Assembly (NCBI RefSeq): GCF_031581065.1
Contig: NZ_JAVLBN010000022.1
Location: 1 to 34,832 of the forward strand
DNA: 34,832 nt
Source: Salibacter sp031581065
Lineage (GTDB): Bacteria; Bacteroidota; Bacteroidia; Flavobacteriales_G; Salibacteraceae
Direction of reading: 5' to 3'
This document shows positions 7,496-16,147 of the stretch, one piece after another (the stretch's first letter is position 1; every line of letters begins with the position of its first letter). The notes under the pieces were generated by a model. The model was not told the origin of the DNA. It worked only from the letters and a program-made list of their open reading frames with translations, and ran no database searches. The position numbers were made by a program, and so were the translations under genes.

Positions 7496-10404
7496 CTACC
7501 TTTTCTCAAACAGGCCCCGGAGGAGTAAGTGATTCTGCTAATTTAGGCCTATGGCTCGATGCCAGCACGCTCTCATTGAGCGATAATGCATCCGTCACTT
7601 CCTGGAGTGACCAATCAGGAAATGGAAACAATGCAGGACAATCATCAAACTCAAATAAACCAACATTTAACGCATCAAGCTCGCTAGGTGGAAGACCTGC
7701 GGTACATTTTTCAGGAGGTACTAACAATTCAACATCTGATTATCTTATAGTTCCTGATGATGACAAACTCGATGGATCTTCAGGACTTACTTTTTACGCT
7801 GTAGTTAGGCCTGATAATATGGGTAACCCTGATGTACAGGCAATTTACGGGAAAAGACCGAGCCAAAACTCAAACACTGATTGGGCTTACACCTGGTTTT
7901 TTTGGAACGGTAATAACCTGTATTTGGATTTGGACAATAACAATAACCGCTTTGCTACGCCCAATTCTTACAGCAGTAACACAAATTACATGCTCAATAT
8001 GACCTTTGACGGATCGTTGAGCCAGAACCAGAGAGCTAAAATTTACACAAATGGGAGTTTGAGTAAGACAAGTTCTGAAAGCTCTACAACTATTCCAAAC
8101 AGTAATGTAGACTTATATATTGGAGTAATGGATGATGGTTACGGAAAGTACTTCAGCGGAGACATGGCCGAGTTGATGATTTTCACAAAAGCTTTAAATC
8201 AAGCTGAGCGAATTATCATTGACAACTATCTTGGAGCCAAATACCAAATTTCAATCGCTAATGATCATTTTGCCTATGAGTCTGACTTTGGCTCTGGAGT
8301 TATCGGAATTGGTAGAGCTTCTGATGGTTCAAGCCATTCGGCTTCTCAGGGAAAAGGAATCTTGAAAATCGAAAACCCGTCTTCTTTGAATAACAATGAT
8401 TATTTGTTCATCGGTCACAATGATGATGAGCTCGCTACTGTTGATACTTGTGATGCTCCGGGGCTTTATGGTAAGCGGATCAAGCGTGCATGGAAAGTTG
8501 GCGAATCCAATGAAGTGGGAACTGTCGATCTCACATTTGACATCAGTTCATTCTCTGATTTCTCATCTTCAGGATCTGACTATGCGCTTCTCGTTAGTTC
8601 AAATGCTTCTTTTAAAAATGCAACAACCATTACATCCGGAATTTCATTGAGCGGAAATGAATTGACTATTTCAGGGGTTAATCTGGCTGATGGTGATGTG
8701 ATCACTTTAGCAACAAACCAATCTGTCAGCTGGGATGGTAGTTCGTGGAGTAACGGAAGTGGATCAGCAAATGCGCCCTCAAGCGCTGATGATTCTAAAA
8801 AGTTAGTCATCAACGGCACTTCAGCTTCATTGAATAACAATGCTTCCTGTGAGTGTCTCCAGGTCTTGAATGGAAATGACTTCACAATTAACAGCGGTCA
8901 AAGTTTAACCGTTTCATCAGCAATTGACAATGAAGGCACAGTTACCGTTGAACACACCGGCTCGCTGGTTCAAACGAACACCGGATCTGACCAAAATACG
9001 GGAAGCGGAAACTTCATTATTGAAAAAGACGGACTTTCAAATAATGCATATTATAACTTGTGGAGTTCACCCATTCAATCTGCTGATATATTGAATACGT
9101 TTTCTGGCGTTAACCCTTGTGATGTGTTTGTTTTTGAGTCGAATACTCAGCTTTACAGCCATGATTACATATCGGGTTTTAGTACAACGTGTGCAGGGAA
9201 CCCGGTTACATTTCAGTCAAGTCAGGTTATTTCAGGCGGAGACGGAATAATGGATGTTGCCAGGGGTTACTACGTGCCCGGTGCTTCAGGAGGTACACGA
9301 ACTTTTGACGGACAGGTGAATAACGGAAGCTTTTCTATTGGAATTACTCAACAGAGCAATCCAAATTCATCCAATGCAAACTGGACAGATGATAATTGGA
9401 ATCTTGTTGGAAACCCTTATCCATCATCGATTGATGCCAATGCGTTTTGGACTGAGAATGCCATCGATAACAGTCGCATTTCAGGTGCTATTTATTTTTG
9501 GGACGATGCGCAAACCGGTAATTTTGATGACGGAGATTTTGCGCAATGGAATACAATTGGAGCCACATCTTCTCCAAATAACAGCGTTACACCAAACGGG
9601 AGCATCGCTTCAGGTCAGGGGTTTTGGGTTGTGGCTGATGCTAACAGTTCGGTACAGTTCACAAACTCCATGCGCAATGCTCAAAACAATCAATTTTTTA
9701 AAACGAGTTCACAGTCAGAGCCTAAGCTATGGCTGACCGTAGTGGATAGTGCCGGCCTCACAAACCAGTTGCTCATCGGGTTTCCACAAGACGCTACAGA
9801 TGGTTTTGACAAAGTTTACGATGCATACAAAGCCGAGGGAAACACACACATCGCCTTTGGTTCAGTACTCGATACTTTAGGGTATGCAATTCAGGGATTG
9901 GCTCCGGTAGTTCCGGGATCTGAAAAAGTAGTGGATCTTTATTTACGGTCAGAGCGCAGCGGTGAGCGAACCATTCGTCTCGATTCAGCATTAGCGATGG
10001 ATGACCACACGATTTACCTTCTCGATAGGCAAACCGGTGCTGAGGTTGAGATTTCGGAATCAGCTTACACTTTCACTTCAAATAATCGAATCGACTCAAA
10101 ATCGCGTTTTGCTCTCAAGTTTGTTCGAGACGAAGCAACCGGAATCGAAAACGAGAAAACCGATAAAGAGGATCAAATCAAACTCTTTGTTCACGACAAT
10201 ATGATTGAAGCATCTGTAAGAATTGGTAATGCTAAGATCAACCAACTTCAGGTTTACGATATTGCGGGTCGGGAAATGTTAAATGTTAAATCGAATAGTC
10301 AATACATTCAGCAACCTGTTTCAAATCTGAATACCGGTATTTATGTCGTTCGAGTTCAGCTCGATAACGGATCTGACCACAAGAAGAAAGTTGTCATTCA
10401 ATAA
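7423..10404 (+). CDS. T9SS-exported surface protein with LamG-like domain, paralogue of the preceding gene
   Basis: A 993-residue secreted protein. Its signal peptide (1-28) is almost identical to that of the upstream gene. A LamG/concanavalin-like domain covers about 35-285 (RPAVHFSGG, then GDMAELMIFTKAL). The linker ending near 430 is also related to the neighbour, and the region from about 430 to the end aligns throughout with the last 570 residues of the neighbour (NGSGSAN, NPCDVFVF, GIMDVARGYY, WNLVGNPYPSSIDA). The protein ends in a type A T9SS sorting domain (VYDIAGREML, LNTGIYVVRV, KKKVVIQ). It lacks the Calx-beta block and the second LamG domain, so it looks like a short version of its neighbour. 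It is probably the second gene of a two-gene operon ended by the terminator at 10417. The ligand is unknown. Confidence 0.85.
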   Translation: MNKRLQQHHFAVLFTAALLFVFGQTTFSQTGPGGVSDSANLGLWLDASTLSLSDNASVTSWSDQSGNGNNAGQSSNSNKPTFNASSSLGGRPAVHFSGGTNNSTSDYLIVPDDDKLDGSSGLTFYAVVRPDNMGNPDVQAIYGKRPSQNSNTDWAYTWFFWNGNNLYLDLDNNNNRFATPNSYSSNTNYMLNMTFDGSLSQNQRAKIYTNGSLSKTSSESSTTIPNSNVDLYIGVMDDGYGKYFSGDMAELMIFTKALNQAERIIIDNYLGAKYQISIANDHFAYESDFGSGVIGIGRASDGSSHSASQGKGILKIENPSSLNNNDYLFIGHNDDELATVDTCDAPGLYGKRIKRAWKVGESNEVGTVDLTFDISSFSDFSSSGSDYALLVSSNASFKNATTITSGISLSGNELTISGVNLADGDVITLATNQSVSWDGSSWSNGSGSANAPSSADDSKKLVINGTSASLNNNASCECLQVLNGNDFTINSGQSLTVSSAIDNEGTVTVEHTGSLVQTNTGSDQNTGSGNFIIEKDGLSNNAYYNLWSSPIQSADILNTFSGVNPCDVFVFESNTQLYSHDYISGFSTTCAGNPVTFQSSQVISGGDGIMDVARGYYVPGASGGTRTFDGQVNNGSFSIGITQQSNPNSSNANWTDDNWNLVGNPYPSSIDANAFWTENAIDNSRISGAIYFWDDAQTGNFDDGDFAQWNTIGATSSPNNSVTPNGSIASGQGFWVVADANSSVQFTNSMRNAQNNQFFKTSSQSEPKLWLTVVDSAGLTNQLLIGFPQDATDGFDKVYDAYKAEGNTHIAFGSVLDTLGYAIQGLAPVVPGSEKVVDLYLRSERSGERTIRLDSALAMDDHTIYLLDRQTGAEVEISESAYTFTSNNRIDSKSRFALKFVRDEATGIENEKTDKEDQIKLFVHDNMIEASVRIGNAKINQLQVYDIAGREMLNVKSNSQYIQQPVSNLNTGIYVVRVQLDNGSDHKKKVVIQ
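7452..7470 (+). promoter_or_regulatory. Conserved hairpin in the signal-peptide coding region, copy B
   Basis: The same TGCGGTG-CTATT-CACCGCA stem-loop as at 2118-2136, at the same distance from the start codon. Confidence 0.3.
8983..8992 (+). repeat. Dispersed motif GGHTCTGACC, copy 3 (A variant)
   Basis: GGATCTGACC in the Gly-Ser-Asp frame of the second T9SS gene. The corresponding place in the upstream paralogue lacks the word. Confidence 0.7.
9940..10004 (+). repeat. 3' duplicated block, copy B (65 identical bases)
   Basis: Partner of 6934-6998. The uninterrupted identity contrasts with the diverged sequence on both sides. Confidence 0.9.
10369..10378 (+). repeat. Dispersed motif GGHTCTGACC, copy 4 (A variant)
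   Basis: GGATCTGACC in the Gly-Ser-Asp frame, within the T9SS sorting domain and about 25 bases before the stop codon. Confidence 0.7.
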
Positions 10405-10416
10405 ATTGAATTTGTG

Positions 10417-10448
10417 CCAGTCAGGATTCCAAAACCTGACTGGTTTTT
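10417..10448 (+). terminator. Intrinsic terminator of the tandem T9SS genes
   Basis: CCAGTCAGG and CCTGACTGG form a perfect 9-bp stem around a 9-nt loop, followed directly by TTTTT. It lies 12 bases after the stop codon. The rest of the gap up to 10605 holds only the hemA leader. Confidence 0.9.
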
Positions 10449-10577
10449 GCATCTTTCCAGGGCTACAAAATAACAGTTATCAATATCGCTATAAACCCGC
10501 GTTATCACTAAAGTTTAGAAAGGTTCTAAATTAGTTTGTCGTGACAATCACATGACAATAACTCCGCTATTACATAG

Positions 10578-10585
10578 CATTTTTG
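10578..10585 (+). promoter_or_regulatory. Candidate -7 box (CATTTTTG) for hemA
   Basis: One mismatch from TAnnTTTG, ending exactly 20 bases before the GTG start, the same spacing as several other boxes here. No -33 element is seen. Confidence 0.25.
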
Positions 10586-10605
10586 CAATGTAATTAAGAG
10601 GTGAG

Positions 10606-11838
10606 GTGAGTTTAGATCGGTTAAAAAGTATAGCGTTTACGCATTCAGGAGTAGGACTTGACAAAGTTGCAAAGTTCTTTATTCCTGAGGATGAATATCA
10701 GGAGAGGTTTGTTCCGCACATGGACAACGCAAACCTCGATGAGTTCATGTTCCTTGCTACATGCAATCGATCTGAGTTTTATTTCGCTACCGATAAACCG
10801 ATCAACAATCACTTTTTACGCACTTTTTACCAATCTCTTTACTCGAACTGGAGTGAAGAAGACCTCGAATGGGCGATTGAAAACACCCAGGTTGTAGATG
10901 GTCTCGATTCTGTTCGTCACATGTTCAACGTTGCCAGTTCGCTCGATTCGCTCGTTGTAGGTGAGCGCGAAATCATTACCCAGTTTAGAAAGGCGTATGA
11001 CAAATTTCAGCGCATGGGTCTAACAGGTGAATATCTTCGCCTTGCAGAACGCAAAACAATTGAAACGGCCAAGAAAGTCTTCACCGAAACCGATATTGCA
11101 AACAGGCCGGTTTCTGTTGTCAATCTCGCTTACCGTGAACTCGCTGATCGCTTTCTTTCTTACGATGCCAAAATCGTAGTCATTGGAGCCGGAGTAACAA
11201 ACAAAGCGATGCTCCACAAGATGAAGAAGCACGGTTACCACGATTTTCATGTGTATAACCGAACGCTTGAAAACGCTGAAAAGCTGGTGAGCGAAGTTGG
11301 CGGAAAAGCATATTCACTCAGCGATCTCGAAAAGAATGAAAGCTTTGATGCACTCATTACGTGCACAGGCGCTCCTGATACCATTGTGACTTATGATGTT
11401 TACCAAAAGCTCCTATCGGGAAGTGAAGAGATGAAGTACGTTGTCGATTTGGCGATTCCAAATGATTTTGATCTCAATATTCTGGACGATCATAAAGTTG
11501 ACCTGATCGAAGTTGAAACGCTCAAGAAAATTGCGAAACAAAATCTCGAGCAACGCAAAAGTGCTATTGTTGACTGTGAAAAAATCATTGATGATAAACT
11601 CGCTGAGTTTGAAGAAGCTTTTGCTGAGCGTCAAATAGAACTCGCAATGCGTGAAGTTCCCCAGCAAATCAAAGAAGTTAAAGAAAAAGCTGTTGCTGAG
11701 GTTTTTGCTAAACAACTCTCCTCACTCGATGATAGTAGCAAAGAAGTGATGAATGAAATGCTGAGCTACATGGAGCGCAAAGTGAATGCGATTACCATGA
11801 AAAAAGCCAAGCAAATCATGATGACCAGGAATCGATAA
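10606..11838 (+). CDS. hemA: Glutamyl-tRNA reductase
   Basis: Reduces glutamyl-tRNA(Glu) to glutamate-1-semialdehyde with NADPH, the first committed step of the C5 route to tetrapyrroles. The 410-residue length is normal. The nucleophilic cysteine lies in the ATCNRSEFY motif (Cys53). The family signature SSLDSLVVGEREI follows, then a Rossmann NADPH domain (KIVVIGAGVTNKAM) and a C-terminal helical dimerisation domain. The start is GTG, preceded by AAGAGG; an overlapping GTG five bases upstream runs straight into a stop. hemC and hemD lie downstream on the same strand, but three minus-strand genes intervene, so hemA is probably transcribed separately from them here. Confidence 0.95.
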   Translation: MSLDRLKSIAFTHSGVGLDKVAKFFIPEDEYQERFVPHMDNANLDEFMFLATCNRSEFYFATDKPINNHFLRTFYQSLYSNWSEEDLEWAIENTQVVDGLDSVRHMFNVASSLDSLVVGEREIITQFRKAYDKFQRMGLTGEYLRLAERKTIETAKKVFTETDIANRPVSVVNLAYRELADRFLSYDAKIVVIGAGVTNKAMLHKMKKHGYHDFHVYNRTLENAEKLVSEVGGKAYSLSDLEKNESFDALITCTGAPDTIVTYDVYQKLLSGSEEMKYVVDLAIPNDFDLNILDDHKVDLIEVETLKKIAKQNLEQRKSAIVDCEKIIDDKLAEFEEAFAERQIELAMREVPQQIKEVKEKAVAEVFAKQLSSLDDSSKEVMNEMLSYMERKVNAITMKKAKQIMMTRNR

Positions 11839-11850
11839 TACCCAAATAAA

Positions 11851-11886
11851 GGTTAAGGCTAAGGCTAAGGTTAAGGTTAAGGTCGA
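11851..11886 (+). repeat. Tandem hexamer repeat GGYTAA, five units plus one degenerate
   Basis: Units are GGTTAA, GGCTAA, GGCTAA, GGTTAA, GGTTAA and a degenerate GGTCGA. It lies between the stop codons of convergent hemA and the beta-barrel gene, at the edge of the three-gene insert. Confidence 0.9.
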
Positions 11887-11899
11887 GGGGGCGTTTGAG

Positions 11900-12655
11900 T
11901 TACCTCACATAATCAGCCGGCTCCTCTTCCTTCTCAAAGTCTATTTTGTACGATAATTTGATCAGAGCCTGCCAAAATGTGGGCCTTGAAGTAGCGGTAC
12001 CTTGAATTTTGCCATTTGTGGGTGTGCCCTCGTATTCAAACTTCATTTCACTTTGGTCAGTGAAACCGGTTGTGTAGCCAAATTGAGTGCTAAGGCGCAG
12101 GACATCAAAAAGCCTGAATTGCGGACCAAAAGCCGTGAGAAATAACACATTCATGTTTCGCTTTTTGTTGATTTCAGTGATTTCATAATTGAAAAACTCA
12201 CCGGTTGATCTATTAATTTGCTCATATTGTTCTAAAAAAAATGTTGTAGGATAACCGATGAAGCTGAATTCCATACCACTAGTAAATAGTAGTCTTATTT
12301 TATCACTATTTCCCAATGAAATGGAGTAGTTTGCTCTAAGCGGAATATTATGTAGGTGGTATGGCTTGGCACCAATCGCTGGTGCTAAATAAGCGAATGT
12401 AGGTTCAAATGTAATATTGTCTTTACGGTAATTATACCCGGTTTCAACGGAAAAATGCTCATTGAAAAAGTAACCAACAGAAAACCCGATCATGCCATTG
12501 GGAGAAAAAGAATTGTTGATGTATTTGCCACTTTCGTTGATTTGGATTTGTGGCTCACACAAAGCAGTTTCAATAGTGAAATTCAATCCTTTTTGAGCGT
12601 GAAGTGCAACGCTCAATGTCAGGAAAGTGCATAGGAGTATGTGTCGTATTCTCAT
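11900..12655 (-). CDS. Predicted outer-membrane beta-barrel protein, family not recognised
   Basis: A 251-residue protein with a signal peptide (ILLCTFLTLSVALHAQ, cleavage about residue 20). Alternating amphipathic strands rich in aromatic and glycine residues (GFSVGYFFNEHFSVETGYNY, LRLSTQFGYTTGF) suggest a small outer-membrane barrel. The chain ends in strand-like LIKLSYKIDF followed by an acidic tail. Near the N-terminus it shares a short pattern with the next gene upstream (ALCEPQIQINESG here, GLCSEPRVFINDQG there), so the two look like distant paralogues. Its ATG overlaps the upstream stop (ATGA), implying translational coupling. It is the last gene of the minus-strand cassette between hemA and hemC. 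Function unknown. Confidence 0.7.
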   Translation of the reverse strand: MRIRHILLCTFLTLSVALHAQKGLNFTIETALCEPQIQINESGKYINNSFSPNGMIGFSVGYFFNEHFSVETGYNYRKDNITFEPTFAYLAPAIGAKPYHLHNIPLRANYSISLGNSDKIRLLFTSGMEFSFIGYPTTFFLEQYEQINRSTGEFFNYEITEINKKRNMNVLFLTAFGPQFRLFDVLRLSTQFGYTTGFTDQSEMKFEYEGTPTNGKIQGTATSRPTFWQALIKLSYKIDFEKEEEPADYVR

Positions 12656-13365
12656 TCTTGAAATTGTTTATTCAGATAAACGTGAAAGGTGAGCATAACC
12701 CCAAGCCTGCCGGTTGATATATCATCGGTGTATTTTTGGGATTTATATTGACTTATTGTTTGACCTTTAAAATGATCACGGAAACGCATAAATGCATGTA
12801 GTCTTAATTCAATAGGTCTTGTATTTTGCTCATTAACCCACCAAACTTTACTAGCTGCGGCATTTAGTGAAAGATTTGCAGAATTAATGTCACTTACTTC
12901 AAACGATGTAACAACAGGGTAATTGACACCAGTAAGCTCGTGTGTGTAGCTATATCTCGCACTACTAATTTCATCAACTCCAATTCCAAATAATAAAAAA
13001 GTATTTGACCATAGTTTCTTTCTCAATGAAAGATTGAGATAATATCCAGAAAAAAAAAATAAGCCAGCTCCCTGTGTTGTACCAAATTTTTTGTTTTCAA
13101 TTTCGTAAGAAATTTTTTGAGAAAAAGAAAAACTTTTCAAAGCACCTGAAAGCTCAAAGGAAGTGAAGTTGTTTATTTTAAAGTTCTTTCCAAAGCCAAA
13201 TACTGGAGTTGGCAATGGTAGGGGCGAGTATTGGAAAGGACCTTGATCATTAATAAAAACGCGGGGCTCTGAACAAAGCCCCACGTATAAATATGAATTA
13301 TTGTTTTGACTTAAAGAGCTCTTGTAAAAGAAAAAAATTAATAAGTATATTAACAAATATCTCAT
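12652..13365 (-). CDS. Predicted outer-membrane beta-barrel protein, family not recognised
   Basis: A 237-residue protein with a signal peptide (LLIYLLIFFFYKSSLSQ, cleavage about residue 19). Many short hydrophobic and aromatic strands follow (FELSGALKSFSFSQ, YYLNLSLRKKLW, LFGIGVDEI) and a last strand GRLGVMLTFHVYLNKQF near the C-terminus, as in outer-membrane barrels. The GLCSEPRVFINDQG motif just after the signal peptide links it to the downstream gene. It starts three bases after the stop of the lipoprotein gene and overlaps the next gene by four. The DNA is visibly richer in A and T runs than the flanking hem genes. No function can be assigned. Confidence 0.65.
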   Translation of the reverse strand: MRYLLIYLLIFFFYKSSLSQNNNSYLYVGLCSEPRVFINDQGPFQYSPLPLPTPVFGFGKNFKINNFTSFELSGALKSFSFSQKISYEIENKKFGTTQGAGLFFFSGYYLNLSLRKKLWSNTFLLFGIGVDEISSARYSYTHELTGVNYPVVTSFEVSDINSANLSLNAAASKVWWVNEQNTRPIELRLHAFMRFRDHFKGQTISQYKSQKYTDDISTGRLGVMLTFHVYLNKQFQE

Positions 13366-13368
13366 TAA

Positions 13369-14412
13369 TTATATATTACAGTTAATTGAATACGAATTAT
13401 TAACTAAAGAAATAGAATGTAGTTCGCCTTTAGTCCAAACTAATAGCCCCCAATGATTAAAACCAGTAGTTTGTCTTGATTTATATTCTCTATCACCACC
13501 TAAAGAGAAATATTTTGATTTTCCATCTTCACAGTCAAGTGTTGGATAAAGGTATCCCTGAAAATATGTTCGCAAACTTTTGTTATTTCTAGCCCACCAT
13601 GACCACCACAAGAATTTTTTCTTACGATAAGTAAAAGTTCGGGCCTTAGAGTGACTACCCCATGGATAAAATCTTAATGTTAGTTTGCCTTTCATTGCAT
13701 AGTTACTGTTGAAAGTTTCTCTAAAGTCTTTATCTTTATCAGTGTTTTCACAAGTATTTGCTGTTTTACCAAAATAACTTTCAGAGAAAAGAAAAAGATC
13801 ATCATAGTTTGAAGGGTTTACATCAACTTGGTTTGATATATTTTCTCTTTCACTATGGTTAATATTATCAGTGTAATATATATCTCCATCATTTTGAATC
13901 ATAAAAAGAGTATCGTTAATAAAAATCTCTCCATTGTCAGATATTATTGTTCTAAGAATCTCATCTTGAACATAATAGTTGTCGTGAGGCCAGTCGGAAT
14001 AATCTAAAACACTGTCTGCTAGCCACGTGTCCTCTTCTTGGTAAATCTTTTTTCTTAGTGAAGTATAACCACTAAAACTATTTTCAAATTGAATTAGAAT
14101 TTCATTCTCATTATAACCAAGAGAGTCGCCTATAGAATCAGCATAGTTGTTTTCTTCGAGAAGTTCTTCATAGGTATTAATAAAATCACTAGCATGGTTT
14201 TTATGAGAACTTTCTAAACAGTTATACGCATCACGAAAGGTTTGTCTGGAAGAAAACTTAAGTACATTGTCTTCATAGTTGATGTCAGGAAGACAGCTAA
14301 TTTCGGAATTAATTGTGGTTGGTTTAGAAGTGGGGGGTACAGTTTCGTCCTTTTGGCATGATAAAAAGATTGTGGACGCAAAAAATAGGGTTAGTAATTT
14401 TGTGTAATTCAT
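13369..14412 (-). CDS. Hypothetical lipoprotein
   Basis: A 347-residue protein with a type II signal peptide ending in the lipobox LSC (Cys20), so it is probably lipidated. The next residues are QKDE; whether they send it to the outer membrane surface is uncertain. The body is acidic and has no domain I recognise. The C-terminal third is rich in tryptophan and basic residues (FLWWSWWARNNK) and contains cysteines in ENTCENTDKD, LDCEDG and the final NCNI. It is the first gene of the three-gene cassette and is divergent from hemC, with 97 bases between them. Sequence composition resembles the next gene rather than the hem genes, which fits acquisition from elsewhere (inference). Confidence 0.65.
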   Translation of the reverse strand: MNYTKLLTLFFASTIFLSCQKDETVPPTSKPTTINSEISCLPDINYEDNVLKFSSRQTFRDAYNCLESSHKNHASDFINTYEELLEENNYADSIGDSLGYNENEILIQFENSFSGYTSLRKKIYQEEDTWLADSVLDYSDWPHDNYYVQDEILRTIISDNGEIFINDTLFMIQNDGDIYYTDNINHSERENISNQVDVNPSNYDDLFLFSESYFGKTANTCENTDKDKDFRETFNSNYAMKGKLTLRFYPWGSHSKARTFTYRKKKFLWWSWWARNNKSLRTYFQGYLYPTLDCEDGKSKYFSLGGDREYKSRQTTGFNHWGLLVWTKGELHSISLVNNSYSINCNI

Positions 14413-14509
14413 AATAGATAGTTTTAATTTGTGAATGATGTTTAGCGAATCTATAAATAATAAACCACACTCAAAAAAGAAGTGGGTAAATAATTGATTA
14501 TCGTACTAA

Positions 14510-15409
14510 ATGAACAACCCCATAATAATTGGTAGTCGCGGTTCAGATTTAGCTCTTTGGCAGGCTCGTCACGTTCAGAGCCAGCTCGCAGAACTGGGCC
14601 ACAAAGCCGAGATAAAAATCATCAAAACACAGGGCGATAAAATTCAGCACCTCAGTTTTGATAAAATGGAAGGCAAAGGCTTTTTTACGAAAGAAATCGA
14701 AAATGCTTTGCTGAATAAAGAAATCGATCTTGCCGTTCACTCGCACAAAGATCTCGAAACAACAAATCCTGAGGGACTTGTCATAGCAGCCGTTTCAGAG
14801 CGCGAAAATCCGGCAGATCTACTTCTCGTTCGCAAAGATTGTATCGATCAGAGCCAGAAGTTCGACCTCAAAAAAGATGCTGTCGTGGGAACATCATCTG
14901 CTCGTAGGAAAGCACAGATTTTACATTTTAGGCCAGATGTCTCAATCGAGGACATTCGAGGAAATGTCAATACACGCGTACAAAAATTGCGTGATGGAAA
15001 ATTCGATGCAATTCTCATCGCTCTTGCCGGAATCAAACGACTTGAATTCGATCTTTCAGACTTACACGTTGTAGAAATGGACCCTACCGAATTTGTGCCG
15101 GCTCCGGCTCAGGGAGTTCTCGGTTTGCAAGTGCGTGAAGATGATTCTGAAATTATTGAAGTGCTCAGGAAAGTCGACAATGAAGAAGTCTCACAGCGCG
15201 TAAAAGTTGAACGCGGAGTGCTCAAAATTTTCAACGGAGGTTGTCAGCTTCCGCTCGGAGTTTATTGTGTTAGAAAAAACGGAAAGTTCGTAGTCGATGC
15301 AGCTATGGCTGAAGAGTGGAATACAAAAGTTGCCAAATTGCATTTGGAGAGCGAAACAGCTGAAGGTATGGCGCAAAAAATAGTGGACGGACTCAAAAAG
15401 CAATTATGA
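14510..15409 (+). CDS. hemC: Hydroxymethylbilane synthase (porphobilinogen deaminase)
   Basis: Joins four porphobilinogen molecules into hydroxymethylbilane in the cytoplasm. The 299-residue sequence has the N-terminal IIGSRGSDLALWQA motif, the SHKDLET region that binds substrate, the GTSSARRKAQ arginine cluster, the FVPAPAQGVLGLQ motif, and the dipyrromethane-carrying cysteine in GGCQLPLG (Cys245). All expected catalytic regions are present. The stop overlaps the hemD start by four bases (ATGA), so hemC and hemD are translationally coupled. The leader of 97 bases is shared with the divergent lipoprotein gene and contains no convincing promoter box. Confidence 0.95.
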   Translation: MNNPIIIGSRGSDLALWQARHVQSQLAELGHKAEIKIIKTQGDKIQHLSFDKMEGKGFFTKEIENALLNKEIDLAVHSHKDLETTNPEGLVIAAVSERENPADLLLVRKDCIDQSQKFDLKKDAVVGTSSARRKAQILHFRPDVSIEDIRGNVNTRVQKLRDGKFDAILIALAGIKRLEFDLSDLHVVEMDPTEFVPAPAQGVLGLQVREDDSEIIEVLRKVDNEEVSQRVKVERGVLKIFNGGCQLPLGVYCVRKNGKFVVDAAMAEEWNTKVAKLHLESETAEGMAQKIVDGLKKQL

Positions 15410-16071
15410 ACAGAGTTCTGATTACGAGGTTGCCACAGCAAGCTGAAGAATTTACCCGGCTGTTGAAAGATCAGGGATGCGAGGTGGAAACGATTCCGTT
15501 CATCGAAACAATCGATATTCCGCTCGAAACCATTCCACAAACCGATTGGGTGTTTTTCAATTCTCCCCGTTCTGTACAGCACTTTTTTCAGAACCTGAAG
15601 AAACCGTTTTTCGCGAAATATGCCGCTCTTTCAAATGGAACGGCAAAAGCAATTCACGATCACAACCAAAAGGTGAGCTTCACCGGTGGAGACGATTCAC
15701 AGCAAACCGTTGAGCAATTTGCCGGCATGCTTACGGAGAACGAAACTGTGCTCATACCGCGATCAGATAGAAGCGTGAGACGACTTCAGCGGGTACTCGG
15801 ATCTGACCGTTATGTTGAACTCATCGCTTACAAAACGAGGTTACTAAACAAAAAACTGGACGCTGATTTTGATGTCGTGGTTTTTACCAGTCCGAGCAAT
15901 GTAAAAAGCTATTTTGAATCTGGAAACGAACTCAAAAAATCGAAAGCAGTAGCTATTGGAAACACAACATCTGAGGAGTTAAAAGCATTTGGAATCACCT
16001 CATTAATCGCTGACGGATATTCGCAAAAACAACTTGTGATGGCGGTTTTGAAAGCAATACAGGAAAGCTGA
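15406..16071 (+). CDS. hemD: Uroporphyrinogen-III synthase
   Basis: Cyclises hydroxymethylbilane with inversion of ring D to give uroporphyrinogen III. HemD proteins are poorly conserved, but this 221-residue sequence has the usual pattern: MNRVLITRLPQQAEEF at the start, DWVFFNSPRSVQHFF, an intermediate IPRSDRS loop, and the second-domain DVVVFTSPSNVKSYF with VAIGNTTSEELKAFG. Position directly after hemC, with ATGA overlap, strongly supports the call. One exact GGATCTGACC word lies in the middle of the gene. Confidence 0.9.
   Translation: MNRVLITRLPQQAEEFTRLLKDQGCEVETIPFIETIDIPLETIPQTDWVFFNSPRSVQHFFQNLKKPFFAKYAALSNGTAKAIHDHNQKVSFTGGDDSQQTVEQFAGMLTENETVLIPRSDRSVRRLQRVLGSDRYVELIAYKTRLLNKKLDADFDVVVFTSPSNVKSYFESGNELKKSKAVAIGNTTSEELKAFGITSLIADGYSQKQLVMAVLKAIQES
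15799..15808 (+). repeat. Dispersed motif GGHTCTGACC, copy 5 (A variant)
   Basis: GGATCTGACC in hemD, Gly-Ser-Asp frame, on the coding strand, followed by G. This is the last copy before an 8.4-kb stretch without any. Confidence 0.7.
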
Positions 16072-16115
16072 ATAGCTACTTTTCAATACGTCAGGCACAT
16101 ATCCTATTTTTCCCT

Positions 16116-16123
16116 TACATTTG
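16116..16123 (+). promoter_or_regulatory. Candidate -7 box (TACATTTG) for the subtilase gene
   Basis: Exact TAnnTTTG match ending 24 bases before the ATG at 16148, in the 76-base gap after hemD. No correctly spaced TTG is visible. Confidence 0.4.
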
Positions 16124-16147
16124 AACTGACTTAAAAAACTGAATCAA

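Noticed and set aside
10405..10605. Possible small gene in the gap before hemA
   Set aside because: Short open frames here run through the terminator and have no start signal or recognisable peptide; the gap is explained by the terminator and hemA leader.
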